DNA of 64,000 nt, from positions 372,001-436,000 of the forward strand of contig CP069394.1 in the NCBI GenBank assembly GCA_016887485.1, in the 5' to 3' direction. Source of the DNA: Chloroflexota bacterium (GTDB lineage Bacteria > Chloroflexota > Anaerolineae > Anaerolineales > Anaerolineaceae). The notes under the pieces are model-generated. The model was not told where the DNA came from. It was given only the letters and a program-made list of their open reading frames with translations, and made no database searches. The first letter of the stretch is position 1; the number at the start of each line of letters is the position of its first letter. The translations under genes were made by a program, and so were the position numbers. Below are positions 1 through 8,032 of this stretch, in pieces.

Positions 1-417
1 CGCTTCGGCCTGGAGATAATGTACGGTGGGTTGCATCCCGGATATATTGAACAGCAGCCCCCAAAGGCCCCCAACCGGCGGCATATCTTCCACGCGGCGC
101 TGGTCCAGCCAGACAATGGCCGGGCGCAGCGGTTTGTTCTCAACATCCAAGTTGATTACAGTGGAGCGTTGAGTGGTCAAGCCCACCCCGGCAATGGCAT
201 CTTTATGGACCCCTTCCATCTGCCACAGTCCCTGGCAGGCATCACAAACGGCTTTCCAGAAGACATCCGGGTCTTGTTCCGCCCAACCGGGTTTGATGGA
301 GTAGTAGGGTTCAATCGGGACGCGCTTTTTGGCGATCAGATTTCCCTTTAGATCAAAAATTAGTGCCCGAACGCTCTGGGTGCCGTTATCAATAGCAAGG
401 ATCTGTTCACCTGCCAT
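1..417 (-). CDS. FGGY-family carbohydrate kinase, N-terminal part (runs off the left edge)
   Basis: Reading the minus strand from the ATG at 417 gives an open frame to base 1 with no stop, so only about 139 N-terminal residues are present. The start of the protein carries the FGGY phosphate-1 motif ([15 protein letters not shown], near residue 8), followed by GLTTQRSTV and IVWLDQRR, as in glycerol kinases and xylulokinases. The family phosphorylates a sugar or polyol with ATP in the cytoplasm. It is the last visible gene of the operon that starts at 4433, 72 bases after the GlpD-like gene, so glycerol or a related polyol is a reasonable substrate, but the visible part does not separate glycerol kinase from other FGGY kinases. 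The C-terminal ATPase half lies outside the window. Confidence 0.85.
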   Translation of the reverse strand, partial: MAGEQILAIDNGTQSVRALIFDLKGNLIAKKRVPIEPYYSIKPGWAEQDPDVFWKAVCDACQGLWQMEGVHKDAIAGVGLTTQRSTVINLDVENKPLRPAIVWLDQRRVEDMPPVGGLWGLLFNISGMQPTVHYLQAEA

Positions 418-489
418 TAGTCCCTCCCGAATGAATTGATTGAGTGATTGCTTTCCCTTTATATCACGGATTATGAAAGCTGAGGATGA

Positions 490-2067
490 TTAATGCGGCA
501 GATGGTAGCTTTTTTGCCAGAGTCTTTGGTATCGAACAACTTCCGCCTGCCAGGTTTCATCGGACCAGCCCAAAGGTTGCTGGATCAGGGCTCTGATATG
601 GTTGATTTCACCCAGGCCACCCTTCGGCAGCAATAAACCCACCCGAACCCGACGCAGGAGCAGGTCATCCAAATGCACCACAGCTTCATTGCTGGCGGCC
701 CAGGCCATTTCGGCCCAGAATTGCGGCATGGGGTCAATGGATTGGAGCTCGTCAGGTAATGCGCTTTCAAAGAAGGGGGTGACATCTTCACCCAGGCGAC
801 CGGCCATCATTTGCCAGGCAGTTTCGCTGGCTTTTGGGGTGGTTTCCGGTTCGGGATGGATGAAACATGGGGCCTGGTGGTCGAATTTTGGCTCTCCGGG
901 TAAGTGATCCCGGCAGAAGTTCAATACATCAGCTGCCATCACGCGGAAGATGGTCAGCTTGCCGCCAGAGACGGTCACCAGGCCATCTTCTTCCCAAACC
1001 TGGTGTGCCCGTGATTCCTTGGAAGGGGTTGGAGCGTTGGTGTTGATCACAGGCCGCAGACCAGCAAAAGTGGAAATTAGGTCAGCATCGGTGACAGTGA
1101 AATCGGGGAAAGCGTATTGTACGGCTTCCATCAGATATTCATATTCCAAAGGGTTAATCCGGGCCTCATCTTCCGTGGTGGGATCATCCAGGTCAGTGGT
1201 GCCAATCATCGTTCGCCCTTCCCAGGGGATGGCAAACAGGGCCCGGTTGTCCCGTGGGTGCAGCATTGTCACGGCGGATTCAATGGGCAGTTTTTCACGA
1301 GAGAAGATCAGGTGGCTGCCACGCAGACGGCGCAGTTTGGGCTCGCCGCTGACCGATTGGCGGATTTCATCCGACCAGGGACCGGTCGCGTTGATGACCA
1401 CATTGCCCCGCAGTTCGCGGGTGGCAGGGGTAAGGGTGCCGCTTTGGTCTTCCACGACCACACCTTCCACCCGGCCGCTTCTGGATTTGCAGAGCCCAGT
1501 TACCTTGGCGTAGTTGAGTGCCAAACCCCCAAAGCGAATCCCGTCCGAGATCACCCGCATGACCAGCTGGCTGTCATCCAGCCGAGAGTCATAATATTCC
1601 ACACCACCGACAAGTGCTTTCTGGTTGATTGCAGGGACGGACTTAACAACTTCTTCCTGTTTGAGGAAGTCATGCTGCCATTTGGGTGCCATTAGGTCAT
1701 AGGCGATCACGCCCAACCGCATCAGGTGGGCTTCCTGTATGTTGTGTTCATAGGCCGGGAAGATGAATGCCAGAGGGTCTACCAAACCATCCGATTCACG
1801 GATCAGGCGTTCACGTTCGCGTACCGATTCCCTAACTACATCGAATTGTCTATTTTTAAGATACCGGATTCCGCCGTGGATCAGTTTGGAGGAACGGCTG
1901 GAAGTGCCAAAAGCGAAATCACGGGCTTCGACCAGGGCAACTTTGAGCCCTTTTTGGGCAGCCATGTTGAAGATACCCGCGCCAGTGATCCCGCCGCCGA
2001 TGACGATTACATCCCAGAGCTGGTCCAATGCCGACCAGGTTTTTTCACGCCATTTTTTATTGAGCAT
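490..2067 (-). CDS. glpD: FAD-dependent glycerol-3-phosphate dehydrogenase (GlpD/GlpA type)
   Basis: A 525-residue protein with the FAD dinucleotide-binding motif GGGITGAG at residues 24-31, followed by the family-typical stretch around FGTSSRSSKLIHGGIRYL and a later NATGPWSDEIR segment. This is the DAO-fold glycerol-3-phosphate dehydrogenase/oxidase family, which oxidises sn-glycerol-3-phosphate to dihydroxyacetone phosphate and passes electrons to the quinone pool at the membrane. Length matches the family. The ATG at 2067 has a GGAGGG ribosome site. It lies 17 bases after the alkyl-DHAP-synthase-like gene and 72 bases before the FGGY kinase, so the operon could both make glycerol-3-phosphate and oxidise it to DHAP, the precursor for ether lipids. 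A role limited to glycerol catabolism is equally possible from this gene alone. Confidence 0.9.
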   Translation of the reverse strand: MLNKKWREKTWSALDQLWDVIVIGGGITGAGIFNMAAQKGLKVALVEARDFAFGTSSRSSKLIHGGIRYLKNRQFDVVRESVRERERLIRESDGLVDPLAFIFPAYEHNIQEAHLMRLGVIAYDLMAPKWQHDFLKQEEVVKSVPAINQKALVGGVEYYDSRLDDSQLVMRVISDGIRFGGLALNYAKVTGLCKSRSGRVEGVVVEDQSGTLTPATRELRGNVVINATGPWSDEIRQSVSGEPKLRRLRGSHLIFSREKLPIESAVTMLHPRDNRALFAIPWEGRTMIGTTDLDDPTTEDEARINPLEYEYLMEAVQYAFPDFTVTDADLISTFAGLRPVINTNAPTPSKESRAHQVWEEDGLVTVSGGKLTIFRVMAADVLNFCRDHLPGEPKFDHQAPCFIHPEPETTPKASETAWQMMAGRLGEDVTPFFESALPDELQSIDPMPQFWAEMAWAASNEAVVHLDDLLLRRVRVGLLLPKGGLGEINHIRALIQQPLGWSDETWQAEVVRYQRLWQKSYHLPH

Positions 2068-2084
2068 AGTCCCTCCTTTTCGTT

Positions 2085-3683
2085 TCAGTCCAGGTCCAGT
2101 AGTTTGCCCCGGTTCATCACTTGATCCGGGTCCACGTCTTTGATGGTTTCCCGAATGAGGTGGATCCCCAACGGGCCTTTTTCCTGCGGTAGGTAGGGTT
2201 TGTGATCCAGGCCCACCCCGTGCTGGTGGGAGATCGTCCCGCCATTGGCGACAATGGCCTCACTGGCTGCGGTCTTCAGGGTCCGCCAGCGAGCGAGGGT
2301 TTCTTCCGGGTCCTGTGAGCGGCGATAGAGATAGGTCACATACATCGAACCGCCGTTGGTGTAAACATGGGAGACATGACTGAAGACGAGGACGATCTCA
2401 TTTTGATCCTCCAAGCCGGTCCGGATGGCTTTGAGGATTTCCTTGCGGCCCTTCTGCAGGCGGTCCCAGGGCAGCGCCGTCTCTAGGGTATCAAGGGCAT
2501 AGCCCAGGTCCCAGAGTGTGTTACGCAGGTAGGGGGATAGGAAGCGTTTCTTGATCCATTCTTTACCCAGATAGAACTTGACCATCAGGCCCTTATTGGC
2601 ACGGACCATATGGGAAAGTTTGATGTCGGCAAGACGATTCTCAGCAGGGTTGCCTGTCAGCCCGTAGATCAGCATACAGCGCTGGTCCCGTTGGCCAACG
2701 AGGTTCAAGCCGGCTTTGGCAACCTTAATCAGTTTTTCTGCACCCGAAAGCTGGAAGGTGGTCTCAGTCTCGTAAGGGTCACTCAGCCGCAGCATTGAGA
2801 GGGGCAGTTCCGCCTGGGCGATCTGCCGCATGGCTTTGACGCCCGTTTCAAAATCCGGGAAGAAAGCGGAATAAAAGTGTTCCTGCTGGGGGAGGCGGCG
2901 GATACGGACTGTGGCCTGGGTGAGGATACCCAGCCGGGCTTCTGAACCCATCGCGAGGTGACGCAGATCGGGACCGGCCGCACTCTTGGGAACGTGGGGG
3001 AAGTCTAGCGGACCACTGGGGGTCTCCATGTGGCCGGTGACGAACAGGGGTTCGATCCGACCGTAATGGATGGATTGTTGCCCAACAGAGCGAGTGACGA
3101 CCCAGCCGCCCAGGGTGGAGTATTCCCATGATTGGGGGAAGTGGCCCAGGACATAGCCGTGGGTCCCGAGTTGTTTTTCCAGGTCTGGGCCGCTGACACC
3201 GGCAGCAAAGGTGGCCTCATGGTTGATCTCGTTGAGGTTCAGCAGCTGGTTCATCTTCGCCATATCCACGCTCAGGGTGGGGAGGCCTTCACCGGGAGGG
3301 GTCAGGTGCCCGACGACGCTTGAACCGCCGCCATAAGGCACCAGGTTGATCTTGTGCTGTTTGGCAAAGGAGATCAGCTCTCGCACCTCGGAATCTGATG
3401 TGGGATAGGCCACGCCATCGGGAAAGGTGTCCACCAGGCCATCGCACATATCGATCCAATCATTGAGGGATTGGCCGCGTGAATGGCTAAGGCGCTCTTC
3501 GGCGTCTGTGGTGATCAGGGGATTATCTGGCAATTGGGAAGCGGGCACTTTTTGGATGAGGGATTCGATGGTGGCGTTTTGCAACTTGAGGGGCTGCCCC
3601 ACGGCGCCGGTAAGGTACTGCTTGGCTGGTTCTGGTACGGGGTAGTCGGTTTCGATATTACCCCAACCCTGGATCCTTTTCAT
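2085..3683 (-). CDS. FAD-linked oxidase resembling alkyl-dihydroxyacetonephosphate synthase
   Basis: A 532-residue flavoprotein of the FAD-binding PCMH (VAO/GlcD) superfamily. The FAD pyrophosphate-binding segment VPYGGGSSVVGH is near residues 116-126. Several landmarks match eukaryotic AGPS rather than lactate or glycolate oxidases: an N-terminal GWGN, an HSRGQSLNDW stretch near residue 67, EYSTLGGWVVTR, AAGPDLRHLAMGSEA, and a C-terminal SHQHGVG at 485-491 where AGPS has its active-site triple histidine. AGPS exchanges the acyl chain of acyl-DHAP for a fatty alcohol, making the first ether-lipid intermediate. The gene follows the FadR-like regulator by 24 bases and has a GGAGG site. The middle histidine of the AGPS HHH is glutamine here, so activity is not certain; a D-lactate-dehydrogenase-like role is the alternative. 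Confidence 0.72.
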   Translation of the reverse strand: MKRIQGWGNIETDYPVPEPAKQYLTGAVGQPLKLQNATIESLIQKVPASQLPDNPLITTDAEERLSHSRGQSLNDWIDMCDGLVDTFPDGVAYPTSDSEVRELISFAKQHKINLVPYGGGSSVVGHLTPPGEGLPTLSVDMAKMNQLLNLNEINHEATFAAGVSGPDLEKQLGTHGYVLGHFPQSWEYSTLGGWVVTRSVGQQSIHYGRIEPLFVTGHMETPSGPLDFPHVPKSAAGPDLRHLAMGSEARLGILTQATVRIRRLPQQEHFYSAFFPDFETGVKAMRQIAQAELPLSMLRLSDPYETETTFQLSGAEKLIKVAKAGLNLVGQRDQRCMLIYGLTGNPAENRLADIKLSHMVRANKGLMVKFYLGKEWIKKRFLSPYLRNTLWDLGYALDTLETALPWDRLQKGRKEILKAIRTGLEDQNEIVLVFSHVSHVYTNGGSMYVTYLYRRSQDPEETLARWRTLKTAASEAIVANGGTISHQHGVGLDHKPYLPQEKGPLGIHLIRETIKDVDPDQVMNRGKLLDLD

Positions 3684-3707
3684 GGTTTCCTCCGGGATAA
3701 AGTGAGA

Positions 3708-4433
3708 TTAATCAAAGTGGGCCTGCTGCCAAAAGCGCAGGCTGTCACGCATTATTGATTCGGTGAGAGATTTTGCCCGCTCAGAGTCATGGGCTTGCGT
3801 TGCCTTGGCAAGCTCATCATAGAAATAGCGGGAGGTCTGACGGGCATCCGGAATATTAAAATATACCGGGGCAAGATTCAGATAGAGGTCCTTGAAGCCG
3901 TTGAGGATCAAGACGAAGATCGGATTACCACTGAGAATGGTGAGGGTATGGTGCAACGACCAGTCAAAATCAGCGAATTCCCGCGGGGAGTCGTCCAGTG
4001 CGACACGGCGTTCCAGAAAGGCCAACAATTCATTGGGGGCGTTTTCCACCGCAAGGAGAGTGTAGAGGGGTGCCATCGCCAGCCTGGCAGTGAGCAGGTT
4101 GGGCACGAAGTTGTCCGGTGAGAAATCAGGATGTTCCGCCAGGGCATTGAGCACGCCGAGATTACCTTCGGTGAGATAATCGCGCACCCGAGTCGGTTTG
4201 CCGTGATGGATCTCAACCCAGCCGTCGCGGGTCAGCCGTTGGAGCGCTTCCCGCAGCGTGGGCCGGGTAACGCCCAGCGATTCCGCCAGTTCCCTTTCGG
4301 CGGGGAGGTGGCTGTTGGCGGGAAAGGTGCCGTCCAGAATAGCTTCGATCAGGCGGGATTCGACGAGTTCAGCGGGTTTTTTGATGGGTTTCCAGTTTTG
4401 GGTATTAGGTGAGTCGGACTGGTAAGTGGTCAT
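3708..4433 (-). CDS. fadR: GntR-family regulator of the FadR type
   Basis: A 241-residue regulator with an N-terminal GntR winged helix (LPAERELAESLGVTRPTLRE, near residues 42-61) followed by ALQRLTRDGW and HGKPTRV. These and the C-terminal part (DFDWSLHHTL, SGNPIFVLILNG, YFNIPDAR) line up by eye along most of the length with E. coli FadR, a 239-residue protein whose C-terminal domain binds long-chain acyl-CoA. It heads the operon with the alkyl-DHAP-synthase-like, GlpD and FGGY genes. A FadR-like operator covers its own start codon, which suggests autoregulation by acyl-CoA. FadR with this effector domain is best known from gammaproteobacteria, so its presence here is notable; an ordinary FCD-type regulator is the fallback reading. 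Confidence 0.75.
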   Translation of the reverse strand: MTTYQSDSPNTQNWKPIKKPAELVESRLIEAILDGTFPANSHLPAERELAESLGVTRPTLREALQRLTRDGWVEIHHGKPTRVRDYLTEGNLGVLNALAEHPDFSPDNFVPNLLTARLAMAPLYTLLAVENAPNELLAFLERRVALDDSPREFADFDWSLHHTLTILSGNPIFVLILNGFKDLYLNLAPVYFNIPDARQTSRYFYDELAKATQAHDSERAKSLTESIMRDSLRFWQQAHFD

Positions 4434-4437
4434 ACCA
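4427..4437 (-). promoter_or_regulatory. FadR-like operator over the regulator start codon
   Basis: On the minus strand the sequence ACTGGTATGACCACTT contains the interrupted palindrome TGGT-NNN-ACCA, the core of the E. coli FadR site (consensus AACTGGTCNGACCAGTT). Its central ATG is the start codon of the fadR-like gene. Binding here would block transcription start and translation. Confidence 0.55.
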
Positions 4438-4439
4438 GT

Positions 4440-4468
4440 ATAATAATATGGAATCAGATGAAAATCAA
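4440..4468 (-). promoter_or_regulatory. Promoter of the fadR-glpD operon
   Basis: On the minus strand TTGATT (4468-4463) and TATTAT (4445-4440) are separated by 17 bases. The predicted transcription start falls at or next to the ATG at 4433, so the message is probably leaderless. No Shine-Dalgarno sequence precedes this ATG. Confidence 0.5.
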
Positions 4469-4538
4469 GAAATTCATCTTGATTCGATGGGGGTTAAGGC
4501 TTGGATTGGAGAATTGAGCGTTATACCAGAGACTCTAG

Positions 4539-5660
4539 TTATAGATCCTTCTCATACTGCCGATGAGTCTTGTAGAAATCAATGTCCAAATTGGCAGCTT
4601 CCAATTGGATATTGATATTTTCTTCCCGCATTTGAATCATCTCCCCGTGTTCATAGCGGTCATCTTTCATCACGCTCTTATAAATCTCATAATAGAGGAT
4701 GGCCGTCCCACCCAGGCGTTGATATTTTTCGATGATCCCGATGCCGTTAAAGTCAATCCATTTAGAACGTTTGCTCTCCCGCAGGATCTGCAGCCAGCCA
4801 AAGGGTAACAACCGGCCTTTGCATCTTTGCAGAGCCCTGCCGATATCCGGATAGCCCAGGATCCATCCGACGGGCTGCTCATCCTTATAGATGATCTTCA
4901 CCAGGCGCGGGTCGGCGATCCAAAGCAGCTGGGAGACCATATTGGCCATGTCTTCATCGGTGAGGGGTGGGTTGCCCGCCGGGCCTGCCAGGGATTCGTT
5001 ATAGAGCATCTGGAAATCCTCGATCACCTTGCGGACGTCTTTTTTGGTGTGGAGTTCCGGGGCAGTGAAGCCGACCTTTTGGGCGACCAGGTTGGCGGCG
5101 CGGGTGAACTTTTCCGGCCATTCCAGGTTACGATCCAAGCGACCGGTGTAGATGTCCTTGACCTTGGTGAAACCGAGGGCTTCGATCAGGCCGGGATAAT
5201 AATACAGGTTAAAAGGCTGCCCAAAGGCAGGTTGGTGTTCAAAGCCTTTAACCAACATACCGAAACCGTCCAGAACGGTCAGCCCTTTTGGGCCGAGGAC
5301 ATGGTCGAGGCCTTGCTGCCTGGCCCAATCAAAGCCGCGCTCAAAGAGGGCATCTGCTACGGATTGGTCATTGATACATTCAAAGTAGTAGAAGAAGGCG
5401 GTTTTGGTTTTATGGAAATCGTTGTAGCGGTGATTGTTTGCCACTGCGAGCCGTCCCAGGACCTGTCCGTCATCACCCAGCGCCAGGAGGAAAGCAGCCT
5501 CTCCATATTGGTAAAAGGCATAATCCGGGCGGAAGATCTTGCGCATTTCCATCCGCATGGGCGGTACCCAGTGGGGGGTATCGCGATAGAGATCAAAGGG
5601 GAATTGAATAAAGGCCCGACGATATTTGTGGTCATTTTGTTTGATCTGTATGATTTTCAT
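4539..5660 (-). CDS. GNAT-like acetyltransferase-family protein (YghO-like)
   Basis: A 373-residue cytoplasmic protein with no signal peptide or membrane segment. Its opening (FIQFPFDLYRDTPHWVPP) and the GRLAVANNHRYND and GPKGLTVLDGFGMLV stretches resemble the E. coli YghO group, thought to carry a GNAT acetyltransferase fold. A second GNAT-like stretch, VGWILGYPDIGRAL, lies near residues 260-275. No substrate is known to me for this family. It stands alone between the fadR operon and a lipoprotein gene that ends in its own terminator, so it is probably transcribed by itself. The intergenic stretch on its downstream side (4446-4538) holds only the fadR promoter. Confidence 0.6.
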   Translation of the reverse strand: MKIIQIKQNDHKYRRAFIQFPFDLYRDTPHWVPPMRMEMRKIFRPDYAFYQYGEAAFLLALGDDGQVLGRLAVANNHRYNDFHKTKTAFFYYFECINDQSVADALFERGFDWARQQGLDHVLGPKGLTVLDGFGMLVKGFEHQPAFGQPFNLYYYPGLIEALGFTKVKDIYTGRLDRNLEWPEKFTRAANLVAQKVGFTAPELHTKKDVRKVIEDFQMLYNESLAGPAGNPPLTDEDMANMVSQLLWIADPRLVKIIYKDEQPVGWILGYPDIGRALQRCKGRLLPFGWLQILRESKRSKWIDFNGIGIIEKYQRLGGTAILYYEIYKSVMKDDRYEHGEMIQMREENINIQLEAANLDIDFYKTHRQYEKDL

Positions 5661-5711
5661 ATAATGCCTGAACCTGCTCTTCTAAAAACTAAAGCCATTA
5701 TCGTTTTGAAT

Positions 5712-5737
5712 AAAAAGACCTCAAACGAGGTCTTTTT
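5712..5737 (-). terminator. Rho-independent terminator of the 5771-6601 lipoprotein
   Basis: A perfect 11-bp stem (5712-5722 with 5727-5737) with an AAAC loop; read on the minus strand it ends in TTTTTATT. It sits just downstream of the lipoprotein stop codon. Confidence 0.85.
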
Positions 5738-5770
5738 ATTTTTTGAAATTATAACGGATATTCAGGTGGC

Positions 5771-6601
5771 TTAGGGGATATTCCAATATTTCAGTTCATC
5801 CACCTTTACTGTGAACCCCGGGTTGTTGACGAAGGCGATGATGAAACCGGTATAGCCTTCATTCGAGAGGGTTGAGTCGCTGGCTGTGCCCACCTCTTCG
5901 CCGTCAATGTAGAAGGTGAAGCTGGAGCCATCCATCAAAACGCCCACCCGATGAGGATTATTGGTGCCATCACTCAGTTGGGTGGCAGTTTGATAACCTT
6001 TGATCTGCATGATATTTACGCCGGGGGCCATTCGGAAGACGCCCCATTGACCATCACAGGTGATGCCCAGGAAATAGAACTGCTGACCGTCAGAGCTGGC
6101 CCGGAATGCCAAACCGAAGTGATCTGCCCCTGAGCAGCTAGACATCTGGATGGTTGTTTCGATATAGGCGTTCTTGAGTTTGGGGCTGGAAACATACCAA
6201 GAATGCCAGTTGGCATTGGCTTTAGCTGTCAGGGTGAGGTAGCCGCCAGAGGTCTGGAAGGTCGCTTGCGTGTAATCAAAGTCCCAGGCGCTGGTAGAAC
6301 CACTGAAATCCTGTGTCCAGGCAGGGGAGCCATAGGTCACTGTCGGGTCGCTGGGGCTCTGGGTTTCGGTGGGCGTCACAGTAACTGTTGGTGTGAATTC
6401 GGTGGGGGCTTCGGTTTCTTCCGTCACTGGTTCGGGGGTCTCACTCGGGGCTACTTCTTCCGTTGCGCCTTCGGTCAGCATGCGTGCCACCTGGGTGCCG
6501 ACGATATCAACTGTTGGTTCAGCGCTTTGGCCGGGGAAGTTACAACCGGACAGGATGAGTATGGTTATCAGAACAAAACTGAACAAACTTATCTTCTTCA
6601 T
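5771..6601 (-). CDS. Lipoprotein with a LamG-like/jelly-roll C-terminal domain
   Basis: A 276-residue predicted lipoprotein: a type II signal peptide with lipobox LSGC near residue 20, a Thr/Glu/Pro linker to about residue 95, then a domain of about 180 residues rich in beta-strand-like segments (WTQDFSGSTSAWDFD, YLTLTAKANANWHSWY, HFGLAFRASSDGQQFYFLGI, FTFYIDGEEVGTA). Such domains are usually concanavalin A-like sandwiches that bind carbohydrate or other ligands at the cell surface; no catalytic motif is visible. It has a strong AGGAGG ribosome site. The gene at 8033-8923 is a paralogue with the same layout (CSGADHFGL and CSGTDHYGL, ITCDGQW and ITCDGKY, both ending in YW-D/N-[IL]P). The binding target is unknown. 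Confidence 0.75.
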   Translation of the reverse strand: MKKISLFSFVLITILILSGCNFPGQSAEPTVDIVGTQVARMLTEGATEEVAPSETPEPVTEETEAPTEFTPTVTVTPTETQSPSDPTVTYGSPAWTQDFSGSTSAWDFDYTQATFQTSGGYLTLTAKANANWHSWYVSSPKLKNAYIETTIQMSSCSGADHFGLAFRASSDGQQFYFLGITCDGQWGVFRMAPGVNIMQIKGYQTATQLSDGTNNPHRVGVLMDGSSFTFYIDGEEVGTASDSTLSNEGYTGFIIAFVNNPGFTVKVDELKYWNIP

Positions 6602-6782
6602 AGGGTCCTCCTGGAGGATTAATGATTTTTGAAGTTAATTATAGTGATTTCATGATTCCAACGCAACTGACAGTATGGAAAGTGGTTAATAGTATAGACA
6701 TTGTTGGTATTATCATTTTTCGGGAATGGCAACCTCATGTATAATGAGCGGTGTTATTCAATAAATATTTAAGGACGAAATT

Positions 6783-7961
6783 ATGGATCTATTTGAAAAA
6801 TGCTTTTCCTTTTCGACTGTGAAGGATGCTAAAAAAACTGGAATTTACCCGTATTTCATTCCACTCGATGAGAATGAAGGGACTGAGGTCATTTTTAATG
6901 ACCAACGCGTGATCATGTGTGGCTCGAACAACTACTTGGGACTCACCACGCATCCCAAGGTTCGCCAAGCAGGCATTGATGCCATCCAGCGTTATGGCAC
7001 CAGCTGCACCGGATCCCGTTTCCTCAATGGGAACATGTCACTGCACGAAAACCTCGAAGCTGAACTGGCTGAATGGGTGGGGAAGGAAGCAGCCCTGGTC
7101 TTTTCCACCGGGATGCAGGTTAACCTGGGAACGATCAGCGCTGTGGTCGGCCGCGGTGATTTTGTGATTTTGGATAAGGAAGACCATGCCAGCATCGTGG
7201 ATGGGGCCTGGTTGAGCAGTGGCAAGATCGAACGTTATCGCCATAATGACATTGACCATCTTGAACGGGTGATGGCAAGCCTGCCTGAAGATCGAGGAAA
7301 ACTGCTGGTCGTGGATGGCCTTTTTAGCATGGAAGGTGATATCGCTCCTTTGCCGGAAATCATCCCGCTTTGTGAGAAATATGGCGTCCGCCTGATGGTG
7401 GATGATGCCCATGCGATGGGCGTTTTGGGTGGGGGCCGCGGCACTGCGGCGCATTTCGGTATGACCGAAGGTGTGGACCTGATTATGTCCACATTCAGCA
7501 AGTCATTTGCTTCTTTGGGCGGGTTCATTGCTGGTGAAGCGGATGTGGTGGATTACATCAAACATAAAGCCCGCAGCCTGATCTTCAGCGCCAGTATCCC
7601 GGCAGCCAATGCCGCAGCCGCTCTGGCCGCGTTGGAAGTTATGAAGGAAGAACCGGAGCGTATTGAACGTGTCAACCAGATTGGCGCTTATATGCGTGAG
7701 GAATATAAGAAGCTTGGGTTTGATACCGGCGATTCAGTTACCCCGGTTATCCCAATCATCATTGGTGACGATGCTCTGACCTTTATGACCTGGAAACGGC
7801 TCTTTGAAGAAGGCGTCTTCGTGAATCCGGTGATCTCACCGGCCGTCTCACAAGGCCGCCAGTTATTGCGTACCAGCTATATGGCTACCCACACCGATGA
7901 ACAATTGGACCAGGTGTTGTCAACTTTTGAGAAGGTTGGCAAGGAACTGGGTCTGATCTAA
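6783..7961 (+). CDS. Alpha-oxoamine synthase, serine palmitoyltransferase-like
   Basis: A 392-residue PLP enzyme of the alpha-oxoamine synthase family (BioF, KBL, HemA, SPT), which condenses an amino acid with an acyl-CoA and releases CO2. The PLP lysine is K240 in STFSKSFASLGG; H135 in DHAS and D208/H210 in VDDAHAMG fit the cofactor pocket. Several stretches recall bacterial serine palmitoyltransferase more than BioF: FSTGMQVNLG, the VILDxxxHASIxDG pattern, FSMEGDIAP, and FVNPVISPAV near the C-terminus. It stands alone between two lipoprotein genes, with no bio or thr genes nearby. A sphingolipid or related long-chain-base role is plausible. Substrate choice in this family cannot be settled by eye, so BioF or KBL activity remains possible. 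AAGGACG precedes the ATG. Confidence 0.78.
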   Translation: MDLFEKCFSFSTVKDAKKTGIYPYFIPLDENEGTEVIFNDQRVIMCGSNNYLGLTTHPKVRQAGIDAIQRYGTSCTGSRFLNGNMSLHENLEAELAEWVGKEAALVFSTGMQVNLGTISAVVGRGDFVILDKEDHASIVDGAWLSSGKIERYRHNDIDHLERVMASLPEDRGKLLVVDGLFSMEGDIAPLPEIIPLCEKYGVRLMVDDAHAMGVLGGGRGTAAHFGMTEGVDLIMSTFSKSFASLGGFIAGEADVVDYIKHKARSLIFSASIPAANAAAALAALEVMKEEPERIERVNQIGAYMREEYKKLGFDTGDSVTPVIPIIIGDDALTFMTWKRLFEEGVFVNPVISPAVSQGRQLLRTSYMATHTDEQLDQVLSTFEKVGKELGLI

Positions 7962-7983
7962 ACCGATATCTATAGTGGAAATC

Positions 7984-8014
7984 AAAAGACCGGAGGTTTC
8001 GCCTCCGGTCTTTT
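7984..8014. terminator. Bidirectional terminator between convergent genes
   Basis: A perfect 13-bp stem (AAAAGACCGGAGG, 7984-7996, with 8002-8014) and a TTTCG loop. U-runs are formed on both strands, serving the oxoamine synthase (+) and the lipoprotein at 8033 (-). Confidence 0.9.
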
Positions 8015-8032
8015 CTGTTGTCTGGTGATTAA

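Noticed and set aside
1-351. Plus-strand frame at 19-351 as a gene
   Set aside because: The minus strand encodes a clear FGGY kinase start with recognisable motifs over the same bases; the plus frame is its shadow.
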